A DNA stretch of 64,000 bases from Calendula officinalis (GCA_963853835.1 OY970829.1:34312020-34376019), one strand, 5' to 3'. Counted from the first letter of the stretch, positions 20,028 to 31,278 are shown. The notes: generated from the sequence alone by a model not told the origin. Made by a program: numbers and translations.

Positions 20028-20246
20028 CTAAACAAAGTTTTGTTCGTGACTTGTTGTTGTTGCTTCGTATGTTGGTGTGTCTTCTCGCCCGATATTGTTG
20101 CGTAGTTCTAACTCGTATAGAAGTTCTTGTCTAGTAATAGGTGCCGACATTCCCATCTCAACTTCGGTATTTTGTAATTCTTTCTCGATACCGTTCTCCA
20201 TCTCGCCTTCAAGTAATGCAATGTCTTGTAAACGCTCCGCCGCATC
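20028..20246 (-). pseudogene. hAT transposase C-terminal tail, out of frame (copy 4)
   Basis: Same remnant as in copy 3. Confidence 0.55.
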
Positions 20247-20731
20247 TAAATCAATTCATTTTTTGCAAGTTTCCACATTTGTATAGCATCATTTCGTAAG
20301 GTAGTGCGACTTACATGAGTATAACGTGGTTGTAGTGTTTCTTGAATCAACTTTGTTAATCTTTTGTTGTCGAAATGGTTGAAAGGCAACGACTCTTGAA
20401 TCACGAACTTTGTCATTCGATCACGTACCTTAGCAACTTCGTAAGCCCACAAGTTGCCATCATTCCCCATGGTTGTTTGATCACTCGACCCATATTTCAC
20501 ATTAGGGCAACTTTTAAAAGCATGAGTCTTTAAAGTCGAGTTTCCATCTTCCTTTAAGAAACCACCACATTTTTTGCACCTAGCTTTCTTTGTCGAATCC
20601 GACATCAAACATAAGTCGAAATTGCACCAAATGTCGGGATTACGTTTTGTAGGAATTACTTGAACAACGATAGGTTGAGTTGTTGATTCACCAACACCAA
20701 CGGAAGCTTGAGATTGAGAGCCGGTAGCCAT
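20246..20731 (-). CDS. BED zinc finger / truncated hAT transposase N-terminus (copy 4)
   Basis: 161 aa, same translation as copy 3, with the same upstream open frame, which is not taken as coding. Confidence 0.75.
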   Translation of the reverse strand: MATGSQSQASVGVGESTTQPIVVQVIPTKRNPDIWCNFDLCLMSDSTKKARCKKCGGFLKEDGNSTLKTHAFKSCPNVKYGSSDQTTMGNDGNLWAYEVAKVRDRMTKFVIQESLPFNHFDNKRLTKLIQETLQPRYTHVSRTTLRNDAIQMWKLAKNELI

Positions 20732-21194
20732 TTTGAGTGTATTTGTGAGTTTGGAAGCTTGTAAGAGAGTGGTTTTGAGTTGTGGTTGATGCCTAAACCT
20801 TAAGGGAGTATTTATAGATGAAAAGTGGGGGAAAATCAAAAAAAAAAAACGGTAACAAATTGTCCCCAACGGCTTTTTTTTTTGTCCCAAACGGCTAGTC
20901 CCGAGGTGCATTAAAACCGGTTTTAAAACCGGTTTGAAAACCGGTTTTCGAGAAGGCAACGGCTATATCCGGTTTAAAACCGGTTTCGAGGTGGCAACGG
21001 CTATAACCGGTTATGAAACCGGTTCTGGAAAAACCGGTTTAAATCCGGTTTGTGCACTGAAAGTCGAATCCGGTTCGGGACCGGCAGATCGAAAACTGAA
21101 CTGCTTGGGCGAGTATAAAACCGGTTCAAAACCGGTTCCGAAACCGGTTTTAAAACCGGTCCGGATAAAAAACCGGTTTAGGGTTGCACCTCTA

Positions 21195-21228
21195 GATCCG
21201 GTGCATTAGTGCTGGTATGATCGCACCC
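21195..21228 (-). pseudogene. 5S gene interrupted by hAT copy 4, 5' part
   Basis: Nt 1-34, consensus. Confidence 0.93.
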
Positions 21229-21459
21229 GAAATATATCCCGCTCTTTATTATCTTATACACCAACAGTGTTGCATGCTAGGAAGGCTAAACATGTGCTAA
21301 GGAGCCAAACGGCCCAACCGTGCGCCACCCGCCGTCTCCTTGCCCCGGCAGGCCCACGTTCCCACGCCCTCCCCCGCACGCCCGTCCCTTGTTCACGCAC
21401 CACCCACGGTCGCAACCGTGACCACCCCGGGACGCAGGGGAAAAAAACGAAACAAAAAG

Positions 21460-21538
21460 AGGGGTGCAACATGACGACTTCCCAGGGGGTCACCCATCTG
21501 ATGGGATCCGGTGCATTAGTGCTGGTATGATCGGACCC
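21460..21538 (-). pseudogene. 5S pseudogene, 41-nt deletion class
   Basis: 79 nt; duplicate of 19260-19338, with the same extra change. Confidence 0.92.
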
Positions 21539-21769
21539 GAAATATGTCCCGCTCTTTATTATCTTATACACCAACAGTGTTGCATGCTAGGAAGGCTAAA
21601 CATGTGCTAAGGAGCCAAACGGCCCAACCGTGCGCCACCCGCCGTCTCCTAGCCCCGGCAGGCCCACGTCCCCACGCCCTCCCCCGCACGCCCGTCCCCT
21701 TGTTCACGCACCACCCACGGTCGCAACCGTGACCACCCCGGGACGCAGGGGAAAAAACGAAATAAAAAG

Positions 21770-21863
21770 AGGGGTGCAACACGAGGACTTCCCAGGAGGT
21801 CACCCATCCTAGTACTACTCTCGCCCAAGCACGCTTAACTGCGGAGTTCTGATGGGATCCGGT
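21770..21863 (-). pseudogene. 5S gene interrupted by hAT copy 5, 3' part
   Basis: Nt 27-120 with T93; target duplication at 21856-21863. Confidence 0.95.
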
Positions 21864-22227
21864 TAGACCTGCAAAAACCGGTTTTTTCAGAAAACCGGTT
21901 CGGTTATATAACCGGTTCGGTTTTGTTCTGGCGACGACGAAAACCGGTTTTGGCAAAACCGGTCCGGTTTAAAACCGGTTTTGAGGCTGAGAAGTCGAAA
22001 CAGAATGGAACCGGTTCGGTTCTAAAAAAACCGATCGGTTTTACCGGTTTTGAAACCGGTTTTAACCGGTTTTTGCGGGATTTTGCATTTTTTTTTTTCG
22101 ATTTTGACGGGTTTAAGGATTAAAGATAATAAATTAAGCAACAAACAAAGTCTTTTAAACATTAAATCGACATAACATAATACAAAAGAGAGTAAACAAG
22201 TTCATAACAATAATAAAACAAAGTCTT

Positions 22228-22446
22228 CTAAACAAAGTTTTGTTCGTGACTTGTTGTTGTTGCTTCGTATGTTGGTGTGTCTTCTCGCCCGATATTGTTG
22301 CGTAGTTCTAACTCGTATAGAAGTTCTTGTCTAGTAATAGGTGCCGACATTCCCATCTCAACTTCGGTATTTTGTAATTCTTTCTCGATACCGTTCTCCA
22401 TCTCGCCTTCAAGTAATGCAATGTCTTGTAAACGCTCCGCCGCATC
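22228..22446 (-). pseudogene. hAT transposase C-terminal tail, out of frame (copy 5)
   Basis: Same remnant as in copy 3. Confidence 0.55.
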
Positions 22447-22931
22447 TAAATCAATTCATTTTTTGCAAGTTTCCACATTTGTATAGCATCATTTCGTAAG
22501 GTAGTGCGACTTACATGAGTATAACGTGGTTGTAGTGTTTCTTGAATCAACTTTGTTAATCTTTTGTTGTCGAAATGGTTGAAAGGCAACGACTCTTGAA
22601 TCACGAACTTTGTCATTCGATCACGTACCTTAGCAACTTCGTAAGCCCACAAGTTGCCATCATTCCCCATGGTTGTTTGATCACTCGACCCATATTTCAC
22701 ATTAGGGCAACTTTTAAAAGCATGAGTCTTTAAAGTCGAGTTTCCATCTTCCTTTAAGAAACCACCACATTTTTTGCACCTAGCTTTCTTTGTCGAATCC
22801 GACATCAAACATAAGTCGAAATTGCACCAAATGTCGGGATTACGTTTTGTAGGAATTACTTGAACAACGATAGGTTGAGTTGTTGATTCACCAACACCAA
22901 CGGAAGCTTGAGATTGAGAGCCGGTAGCCAT
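22446..22931 (-). CDS. BED zinc finger / truncated hAT transposase N-terminus (copy 5)
   Basis: 161 aa with the same translation. Here the open frame itself begins at this ATG, which supports the start chosen in the other copies. Confidence 0.76.
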   Translation of the reverse strand: MATGSQSQASVGVGESTTQPIVVQVIPTKRNPDIWCNFDLCLMSDSTKKARCKKCGGFLKEDGNSTLKTHAFKSCPNVKYGSSDQTTMGNDGNLWAYEVAKVRDRMTKFVIQESLPFNHFDNKRLTKLIQETLQPRYTHVSRTTLRNDAIQMWKLAKNELI

Positions 22932-23393
22932 TTTGAGTGTATTTGTGAGTTTGGAAGCTTGTAAGAGAGTGGTTTTGAGTTGTGGTTGATGCCTAAACCT
23001 TAAGGGAGTATTTATAGATGAAAAGTGGGGGAAAATAAAAAAAAAAACGGTAACAAATTGTCCCCAACGGCTTTTTTTTTTGGTCCCAAACGGCTAGTCC
23101 CGAGGTGCATTAAAACCGGTTTTAAAACCGGTTTGAAAACCGGTTTTCGAGAAGGCAACGGCTATATCCGGTTTAAAACCGGTTTCGAGGTGGCAACGGC
23201 TATAACCGGTTATGAAACCGGTTCTGGAAAAACCGGTTTAAATCCGGTTTGTGCACTGAAAGTCGAATCCGGTTCGGGACCGGCATATCGAAAACTGAAC
23301 TGCTTGGGCGAGTATAAAACCGGTTCAAAACCGGTTCCGAAACCGGTTTTAAAACCGGTCCGGATAAAAAACCGGTTTAGGGTTGCACCTCTA

Positions 23394-23427
23394 GATCCGG
23401 TGCATTAGTGCTGGTATGATCGCACCC
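23394..23427 (-). pseudogene. 5S gene interrupted by hAT copy 5, 5' part
   Basis: Nt 1-34, consensus. A short spacer follows, as in copies 1 and 2. Confidence 0.93.
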
Positions 23428-23608
23428 GAAATATATCCCGCTCTTTATTATCTTATACACCAACAGTGTTGCATGCTAGGAAGGCTAAACATGTGCTAAG
23501 GAGCCAAACGGCCCAACCGTGCGCCACCCGCCGTCTCCTTGTTCACGCACCACCCACGGTCGCAACCGTGACCACCCAGGGACGCAGGGGAAAAAACGAA
23601 ACAAAAAG

Positions 23609-23728
23609 AGGGGTGCAACACGAGGACTTCCAAGGGGGTCACCCATCCTAGTACTACTCTCGCCCAAGCACGCTTAACTGCGGAGTTCTGATGGGATCCG
23701 GTGCATTAGTGCTGGTATGATCGCACCG
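23609..23728 (-). rRNA. 5S rRNA gene
   Basis: 120 nt; +1C, G97T. Start of the third block A. Confidence 0.94.
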
Positions 23729-23959
23729 GAAATATGTCCCGCTCTTTATTATCTTATACACCAACAGTGTTGCATGCTAGGAAGGCTAAACATGTGCTAA
23801 GGAGCCAAACGGCCCAACCGTGCGCCACCCGCCGTCTCCGAGCCCCGGCAGGCCCACGTTCCCACGCCCTCCCCCGCACACCCGTCCCCTTGTTCACGCA
23901 CCACCCACGGTCGCAACCGTGACCACCCCGGGACGCAGGGGAAAAAACGAAACAAAAAG

Positions 23960-24079
23960 AGGGGTGCAACACGAGGACTTCCCAGGGGGTCACCCATCCT
24001 AGTACTATTCTCGCCCAAGCACGCTTAACTGCGGAGTTCTGATGGGATCCGGTGCATTAGTGCTGGTATGATCGCACCC
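23960..24079 (-). rRNA. 5S rRNA gene
   Basis: 120 nt; G72A in the intermediate element. Confidence 0.94.
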
Positions 24080-24311
24080 GAAATATGTCCCGCTCTTTAT
24101 TATATTATACACCAACAGTGTTGCATGCTAGGAAGGCTAAACATGTGCTAAGGGGCCAAACGGCCCAACCGTGCGCCACCCCCCGTCTCCTAGCCCCGGC
24201 AGGCCCACGTCGCTACGCCCTCCCCCGCACGCTCGTCCCCTTGTTCACGCACCACCCACGGTCGCAACCGTGACCACCCCGGGACGCAGGGAAAAAAAGC
24301 GAAACAAAAAG

Positions 24312-24431
24312 AGGGGTGCAACACGAGGACTTCCAAGGGGGTCACCCATCCTAGTACTAGTCTCGTCCAAGCACGCTTAACTGCGGAGTTCTGATGGGAT
24401 CCGATGCATTAGTGCTGGTATGATCGCACCC
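24312..24431 (-). rRNA. 5S rRNA gene
   Basis: 120 nt; C28T, G66A, G72C, G97T. Confidence 0.92.
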
Positions 24432-24648
24432 GAAATATGTCCCGCTCTTTATTATCTTATACACCAACAGTGTTGCATGCTAGGAAGGCTAAACATGTGC
24501 TAAGGAGCCAAACGGCCCAACCGTGCGCCACCCGCCGTCTCCTAGCCCCGGCAGGCTCATGTTCCCACGCCCGTCTCCTTGTTCACGCACCACCCACGGT
24601 CGCAACCGTGACCACCCCGGGACGCAGGGGAAAAAACGAAACAAAAAG

Positions 24649-24768
24649 AGGGGTGCAACACGAGGACTTCCCAGGGGGTCACCCATCCTAGTACTACTCT
24701 CGCCCAAGCACGCTTAACTGCGGAGTTCTGATGGGATCCGGTGCATTAGTGCTGGTATGATCGCACCG
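24649..24768 (-). rRNA. 5S rRNA gene
   Basis: 120 nt; +1C, and T at -1. Confidence 0.94.
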
Positions 24769-25000
24769 AAAATATGTCCCGCTCTTTATTATCTTATACA
24801 CCAACAGTGTTGCATGCTAGGAAGGCTAAACATGTGCTAAGGAGCCAAACGGCCCAACCGTGCGCCACCCGCCGTCTCCGAGCCCCGGCAGGCCCACGTT
24901 CCCAGGCCCTCCCCCGCACACCCGTCCCCTTGTTCACGCACCACCCACGGTCACAACCGTGACTACCCCGGGACGCAGGGGAAAAAAACGAAACAAAAAG

Positions 25001-25120
25001 AGGGGTGCAACACGAGGACTTCCCAGGGGGTCACCCATCCGAGTACTACTCTCGCCCAAGCACGCTTAACTGCGGAGTTCTGATGGGATCCGGTGCATTA
25101 GTGCTGGTATGATCGCACAC
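25001..25120 (-). rRNA. 5S rRNA gene
   Basis: 120 nt; +2T, A80C. Confidence 0.93.
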
Positions 25121-25350
25121 AAAATATGTCCCGCTCTTTATTATCTTATACACCAACAGTGTTGCATGCTAGAAGGCTAAACATGTGCTAAGGAGCCAAC
25201 GGCCCAACCGTGCGCCACCCGCCGTCTCCTAGCCCCGGCAGGCCCACGTCCCCACACCCTCCCCCGCACACCCGTCCCCTTGTTCACGCACCACCCACGG
25301 TCGCAACCGTGACCACCCCGGGACGCAGGGGAAAAAAACGAAACAAAAAG

Positions 25351-25469
25351 AGGGTGCAACACGAGGACTTCCAAGGGGGTCACCCATCCTAGTACTACTC
25401 TCGCCCAAGCACGCTTAACTGCGGAGTTCTGATGGGATCCGGTGCATTAGTGCTGGTATGATCGGACCC
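25351..25469 (-). rRNA. 5S rRNA gene
   Basis: 119 nt; one C lost near the 3' end, G5C, G97T. Counterpart of 12598-12716. Confidence 0.92.
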
Positions 25470-25700
25470 GAAATATGTCCCGCTCTTTATTATCTTATAC
25501 ACCAACAGTGTTGCATGCTAGGAAGGCTAAACATGTGCTAAGGAGCCAAACGGCCCAACCGTGCGCCACCCGCCGTCTCCTAGCCCCGGCAGGCCCACGT
25601 TCCCACGCCCTCCCCCGCACGCCCGTCCCTTGTTCACGCACCACCCACGGTCGCAACCGTGACCACCCCGGGACGCAGGGGAAAAAAACGAAACAAAAAG

Positions 25701-25779
25701 AGGGGTGCAACACGACGACTTCCCAGGGGGTCACCCATCTGATGGGATCCGGTGCATTAGTGCTGGTATGATCGGACCC
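25701..25779 (-). pseudogene. 5S pseudogene, 41-nt deletion class
   Basis: 79 nt; G5C, C105G. Confidence 0.93.
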
Positions 25780-26011
25780 GAAATATGTCCCGCTCTTTAT
25801 TATCTTATACACCAACAGTGTTGCATGCTAGGAAGGCTAAACATGTGCTAAGGAGCCAAACGGCCCAACTGTGCGCCACCCGCCGTCTCCTAGCCCCGGC
25901 AGGCCCACGTCCCCACGCCCTCCCCCGCACGCCCGTCCCCTTGTTCACGCACCACCCACGGTCGCAACCGTGACCACCCCGGGACGCAGGGGAAAAAAAC
26001 GAAACAAAAAG

Positions 26012-26131
26012 AGGGGTGCAACACGAGGACTTCCCAGGGGGTCACCCATCCTAGTACTACTCTCGCCCAAGCACGCTTAACTGCGGAGTTCTGATGGGAT
26101 CCGGTGCATTAGTGCTGGTATGATCGCACCA
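26012..26131 (-). rRNA. 5S rRNA gene
   Basis: 120 nt; +1T. Its upstream flank reads AATACGTCCC. Confidence 0.94.
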
Positions 26132-26362
26132 GAAATACGTCCCGCTCTTTATTATCTTATACACCAACAGTGTTGCATGCTAGGAAGGCTAAACATGTGC
26201 TAAGGAGCCAAACGGCCCAACCGTGCGCCACCCGCCGTCTCCTAGCCCCGGCAGGCCCACGTTCCCACGCCCTCCCCCGCACGCCCGTCCCTTGTTCACG
26301 CACCACCCACGGTCGCAACCGTGACCACCCCGGGACGCAGGGGAAAAAAACGAAACAAAAAG

Positions 26363-26441
26363 AGGGGTGCAACACGACGACTTCCCAGGGGGTCACCCAT
26401 CTGATGGGATCCGGTGCATTAGTGCTGGTATGATCGGACCC
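26363..26441 (-). pseudogene. 5S pseudogene, 41-nt deletion class
   Basis: 79 nt; G5C, C105G. Confidence 0.93.
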
Positions 26442-26672
26442 GAAATATGTCCCGCTCTTTATTATCTTACACACCAACAGTGTTGCATGCTAGGAAGGCT
26501 AAACATGTGCTAAGGAGCCAAACGGCCCAACCGTGCGCCACCCGCCGTCTCCTAGCCCCGGCAGGCCCACGTCCCCACGCCCTCCCCCGCACGCCCGTCC
26601 CCTTGTTCACGCACCACCCACGGTCGCAACCGTGACCACCCTGGGACGCAGGGGAAAAAACGAAATAAAAAG

Positions 26673-26792
26673 AGGGGTGCAACACGAGGACTTCCCAGGA
26701 GGTCACCCATCCTAGTACTACTCTCGCCCAAGCACGCTTAACTGCGGAGTTCTGATGGGATCCGGTGCATTAGTGCTGGTATGATCGCACAA
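26673..26792 (-). rRNA. 5S rRNA gene, T93 class
   Basis: 120 nt; T93, +1T, +2T. Confidence 0.94.
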
Positions 26793-27024
26793 GAAATATG
26801 TCCCGCTCTTTATTATCTTATACACCAACAGTGTTGCATGCTAGGAAGGCTAAACATGTGCTAAGGAGCCAAACGGCCCAACCGTGCGCCACCCGCCGTC
26901 TCCTAGCCCCGGCAGGCCCACGTCCCCACGCCCTCCCCCGCACGCCCGTCCCCTTGTTCACGCACCACCCACGGTCGCAACCGTGACCACCCCGGGACGC
27001 AGGGGAAAAAAACGAAACAAAAAG

Positions 27025-27144
27025 AGGCGTGCAACACGAGGACTTCCCAGGGGGTAACCCATCCTAGTACTACTCTCGCCCAAGCACGCTTAACTGCGGA
27101 GTTCTGATGGGATCCGGTGCATTAGTGCTGGTATGATCGGACCC
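27025..27144 (-). rRNA. 5S rRNA gene, helix I variant
   Basis: 120 nt; G5C, G89T, C117G; C67 kept. Confidence 0.88.
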
Positions 27145-27375
27145 GAAATATGTCCCGCTCTTTATTATCTTATACACCAACAGTGTTGCATGCTAGGAAG
27201 GCTAAACATGTGCTAAGGAGCCAAACGGCCCAACCGTGCGCCACCCGCCTTCTCCTAGCCCCGGCAGGCCCACGTCGCTACGCCCTCCCCCGCACGCCCG
27301 TCCCCTTGTTCACGCACCACCCACGGTCGCAACCGTGACCACCCCGGGACGCAGGGAAAAAAACGAAACATAAAG

Positions 27376-27495
27376 AGGGGTGCAACACGAGGACTTCCCA
27401 GGGGGTCACCCATCCTAGTACTACTCTCGCCCAAGCACGCTTAACTGCGGAGTTCTGATGGGATCCGGTGCATTAGTGCTGGTATGATCGCACCA
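27376..27495 (-). rRNA. 5S rRNA gene
   Basis: 120 nt; +1T. The first terminator run is shortened (plus strand ACATAAAG). Confidence 0.93.
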
Positions 27496-27726
27496 GAAAT
27501 ATGTCCCGCTCTTTATTATCTTATACACCAACAGTGTTGCATGCTAGGAAGGCTAAACATGTGCTAAGGAGCCAAACGGCCCAACCGTGCGCCACCCGCC
27601 GTCTCCTAGCCCCGGCAGGCCCACGTTCCCACGCCCTCCCCCGCACGCCCGTCCCTTGTTCACGCACCACCCACGGTCGCAACCGTGACCACCCCGGGAC
27701 GCAGGGGAAAAAAACGAAACAAAAAG

Positions 27727-27846
27727 AGGGGTGCAACACGACGACTTCCCAGGGGGTCACCCATCCTAGTACTACTCTCGCCCAAGCACGCTTAACTACG
27801 GAGTTCTGATGGGATCCGGTGCATTAGTGCTGGTATGATCGCACAA
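27727..27846 (-). rRNA. 5S rRNA gene with C105G but no deletion
   Basis: 120 nt; +1T, +2T, C49T, C105G. It carries the C105G mark of the deletion class yet keeps nt 42-82. Confidence 0.92.
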
Positions 27847-28078
27847 GAAATATGTCCCGCTCTTTATTATCTTATACACCAACAGTGTTGCATGCTAGGA
27901 AGGCTAAACATGTGCTAAGGAGCCAAACGGCCCAACCGTGCGCCACCCGCCGTCTCCTAGCCCCGGCAGGCCCACGTCCCCACGCCCTCCCCCGCACGCC
28001 CGTCCCCTTGTTCACGCACCGCCCACGGTCGTAACCGTGACCACCCCGGGACGCAGGGGAAAAAAACGAAACAAAAAG

Positions 28079-28198
28079 AGGGGTGCAACACGAGGACTTC
28101 CCAGGGGGTCACCCATCCTAGTACTACTCTCGCCCAAGCACGCTTAACTGCGGAGTCCTGATGGGATCCGGTGCATTAGTGCTGGTATGATCGCACCC
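28079..28198 (-). rRNA. 5S rRNA gene
   Basis: 120 nt; A42G. Confidence 0.95.
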
Positions 28199-28431
28199 GA
28201 AATATGACCCGCTCTTTATTATCTTACACACCAACAGTGTTGCATGCTAGGAAGGCTAAACATGTGCTAAGGGCCAAAACGGCCCAACCGTGCGCCACCC
28301 GCCGTCTCCTAGCCCCGGCAGGCCCACGTCCCCACGCCCTCCCCCGCACGCTCGTCCCCTTGTTCACGCACCACCCACGGTCGCAACCTCTACCACCCCG
28401 GGACGCATGGGAAAAAAAACGAAACAAAAAG

Positions 28432-28551
28432 AGGGGTGCAACACGAGGACTTCCCAGGGGGTCAACCATCCTAGTACTACTCTCGCTCTAGCACGCTTAA
28501 CTGCGGAGTTCTGATGGGATCCGGTGCATTAGTGCTGGTATGATCGCACCC
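28432..28551 (-). rRNA. 5S rRNA gene, A-box/C-box variant
   Basis: 120 nt; T63A, G65A, G87T. Confidence 0.89.
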
Positions 28552-28783
28552 GAAATATGTCCCGCTCTTTATTATCTTATACACCAACAGTGTTGCATGC
28601 TAGGAAGGCTAAACATGTGCTAAGGAGCCAAACGGCCCAACCGTGCGCCACCCGCCGTCTCCTAGCCCCGGCAGGCCCACGTTCCCACGCCCTCCCCCGC
28701 ACGCCCGTCCCCTTGTTCACGCACCACCCACGGTCGCAACCGTGACCACCCCGGGACGCAGGGGAAAAAAACGAAACAAAAAG

Positions 28784-28903
28784 AGGGGTGCAACACGAGG
28801 ACTTCCCAGGGGGTCACCCATCCTAGTACTTCTCTCGCCCAAGCACGCTTAACTACGGAGTTCTGATGGGATCCGGTGCATTAGTGCTAGTATGATCGCA
28901 CCA
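28784..28903 (-). rRNA. 5S rRNA gene
   Basis: 120 nt; +1T, C15T, C49T, T73A. Confidence 0.92.
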
Positions 28904-29134
28904 GAAATATGTCCCGCTCTTCATTATCTTATACACCAACAGTGTTGCATGCTAGGAAGGCTAAACATGTGCTAAGGAGCCAAACGGCCCAACCGTGCGC
29001 CACCCGCCGTCTCCTAGCCCCGGCAGGCCCACGTTCCCACGCCCTCCCCCGCACGCCCGTCCCTTGTTCACGCACCACCCACGGTCGCAACCGTGACCAC
29101 CCCGGGACGCAGGGGAAAAAAACGAAACAAAAAG

Positions 29135-29213
29135 AGGGGTGCAACACGACGACTTCCCAGGGGGTCACCCATCTGATGGGATCCGGTGCATTAGTGCTGG
29201 TATGATCGGACCC
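29135..29213 (-). pseudogene. 5S pseudogene, 41-nt deletion class
   Basis: 79 nt; G5C, C105G. Confidence 0.93.
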
Positions 29214-29444
29214 GAAATATGTCCCGCTCTTTATTATCTTATACACCAACAGTGTTGCATGCTAGGAAGGCTAAACATGTGCTAAGGAGCCAAACGGCCC
29301 AACCGTGCGCCACCCGCCGTCTCCTAGCCCCGGCAGGCCCACGTCCCCACGCCCTCCCCCGCACGCCCGTCCCCTTGTTCACGCACCACCCACGGTCGCA
29401 ACCGTGACCACCCCGGGACGCAGGGGAAAAAACGAAATAAAAAG

Positions 29445-29564
29445 AGGGGTGCAACACGAGGACTTCCCAGGAGGTCACCCATGCTAGTACTACTCTCGCC
29501 CAAGCACGCTTAACTGCGGAGTTCTGATGGGATCCGGTGCATTAGTGCTGGTATGATCGCACCC
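29445..29564 (-). rRNA. 5S rRNA gene, T93 class
   Basis: 120 nt; T93, G82C. Confidence 0.94.
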
Positions 29565-29797
29565 GAAATATATCCCGCTCTTTATTATCTTATACACCAA
29601 CAGTGTTGCATGCTAGGAAGGCTAAACATGTGCTAAGGAGCCAAACGGCCCAACCGTCCGCCACCCGCCGTCTCCTAGCCCCGGCAGGCCCACGTGCCCA
29701 CGCCCTCCCCCGCACGCCCGTCCCCTTGTTCACGCACCACCCACGGTCGCAACCGTGACTACCCCGGGACGCAGGGGGAAAAAAACGAAACAAAAAG

Positions 29798-29917
29798 AGG
29801 GGTGCAACACGAGGACTTCCCAGGGGGTCACCCATCCTAGTACTACTCTCGCCCAAGCACGCTTAACTGCGGAGTTCTGATGGGATCCGGTGCATTAGTG
29901 CTGGTATGATCGCACAC
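29798..29917 (-). rRNA. 5S rRNA gene
   Basis: 120 nt; +2T, T at -1. Confidence 0.93.
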
Positions 29918-30148
29918 AAAATATGTCCCGCTCTTTATCATCTTATACACCAACATTGTTGCATGCTAGAAGGCTAAACATGTGCTAAGGAGCCAAACGG
30001 CCCAACCGTGCGCCACCCGCCGTCTCCTAGCCCCGGCAGGCCCACGTCCCCACGCCCTCCCCCGCACACCCGTCCCCTTGTTCACGCACCACCCACGGTC
30101 GCAACCGTGACCACCCCGGGACGCAGGGGAAAAAAACGAAACAAAAAG

Positions 30149-30268
30149 AGGGGTGCAACACGAGGACTTCCCAGGGGGTCACCCATCCTAGTACTACTCT
30201 CGCCCAAGCACGCTTAACTGCGGAGTCCTGATGGGATCCGGTGCATTAGTGCTGGTATGATCGGAACC
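30149..30268 (-). rRNA. 5S rRNA gene
   Basis: 120 nt; +3T, G5C, A42G. Confidence 0.92.
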
Positions 30269-30500
30269 GAAATATGTCCCGCTCTTTATTATCTTATACA
30301 CCAACAGTGTTGCATGCTAGGAAGGCTAAACATGTGCTAAGGAGCCAAACGGCCCAACCGTGCGCCACCCGCCGTCTCCTAGCCCCGGCAGGCCCACGTC
30401 CCCACGCCCTCCCCCGCACGCACGTCCCCTTGTTCACGCACCACCCACGGTCGCAACCGTGAGCACCCCGGGACGTAGGGGAAAAAAACGAAACAAAAAG

Positions 30501-30620
30501 AGGGGTGCAACACGAGGACTTCCCAGGGGGTCACCCATCCTAGTACTACTCTCGCCCAAGCACGCTTAACTGCGGAGTTCTGATGGGATCCGGTGCATTA
30601 GTGCTGGTATGATGGCACCC
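30501..30620 (-). rRNA. 5S rRNA gene
   Basis: 120 nt; G7C. Its upstream flank is altered (CGATATAAGTCC). Confidence 0.93.
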
Positions 30621-30850
30621 GATATAAGTCCCGCTCTTTATTATCTTATACACCAACAGTGTTGCATGCTAGGAAGGCTAAACATGTGCTAAGAAACCAA
30701 ACGGCCCAACCGTGCGCCACCCGCCGTCTCCTAGCCCCGGCAGGCCCACGTTCCCACGCCCTCCCCCGCACGCCCGTCCCTTGTTCACGCACCACCCACG
30801 GTGGCAACCGTGACCACCCCGGGACGCAGGGGAAAAAACGAAACAAAAAG

Positions 30851-30928
30851 AGGGGTGCAACACGACGACTTCCAGGGGGTCACCCATCTGATGGGATCCG
30901 GTGCATTAGTGCTGGTATGATCGGACCC
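30851..30928 (-). pseudogene. 5S pseudogene, 41-nt deletion class
   Basis: 78 nt; one further base lost in the GGGAAG region; G5C, C105G. Confidence 0.92.
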
Positions 30929-31158
30929 GAAATATGTCCCGCTCTTTATTATCTTATACACCAACAGTGTTGCATGCTAGGAAGGCTAAACATGTGCTAA
31001 GGAGCCAAACGGCCCAACCGTGCGCCACCCGCCGTCTCCTTGCCCCGGCAGGCCCACGTCCCCACGCACTCCCCCGCACGCCCGTCCCCTTGTTCAAGCA
31101 CCACCCACGGTCGCAACCGTGACCACACCGGGACGCAGGGGAAAAAAGAAACAAAAAG

Positions 31159-31278
31159 AGGGGTGCAACACGAGGACTTCCCAGGGGGTCACCCATCCTA
31201 GTACTACTCTCGCCCAAGCACGCTTAACTGCGGAGTCCTGATGGGATCCGGTGCATTAGTGCTGGTATGATCGCACCC
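31159..31278 (-). rRNA. 5S rRNA gene
   Basis: 120 nt; A42G, T at -1. Confidence 0.94.

Larger units (their letters stand above)
19664..21194 (-). mobile_element. Non-autonomous hAT element, copy 4
   Basis: 1,531 bp, offset exactly 2,200 bp from copy 3; target repeats at 19656-19663 and 21195-21202. No difference from copy 3 was seen. Confidence 0.95.
21864..23393 (-). mobile_element. Non-autonomous hAT element, copy 5
   Basis: 1,530 bp; target repeats at 21856-21863 and 23394-23401. Indels in the poly-A and poly-T tracts near 23036-23085 and GGCATATCG for GGCAGATCG separate it from copies 3-4. Confidence 0.95.
16941..23540. repeat. 2,200-bp tandem triplication carrying hAT copies 3-5
   Basis: Three periods of 2,200 bp (about 16941-19140, 19141-21340, 21341-23540). 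Each holds a 41-nt-deleted 5S and a T93 5S interrupted by hAT. The joins at 19131-19150 and 21331-21350 read GTCTCCTTGCCCCGG, a hybrid of the short spacer (GTCTCCTTGTTC) and the normal spacer (GTCTCCTAGCCCC). Confidence 0.88.

Noticed and set aside
6257..23393. Cassandra-type retrotransposon (5S-bearing LTR element) as the source of 5S copies
   Set aside because: There are no LTRs, primer-binding site or polypurine tract; the inserted element has hAT ends and 8-bp target repeats, and the 5S units are tandem rDNA.
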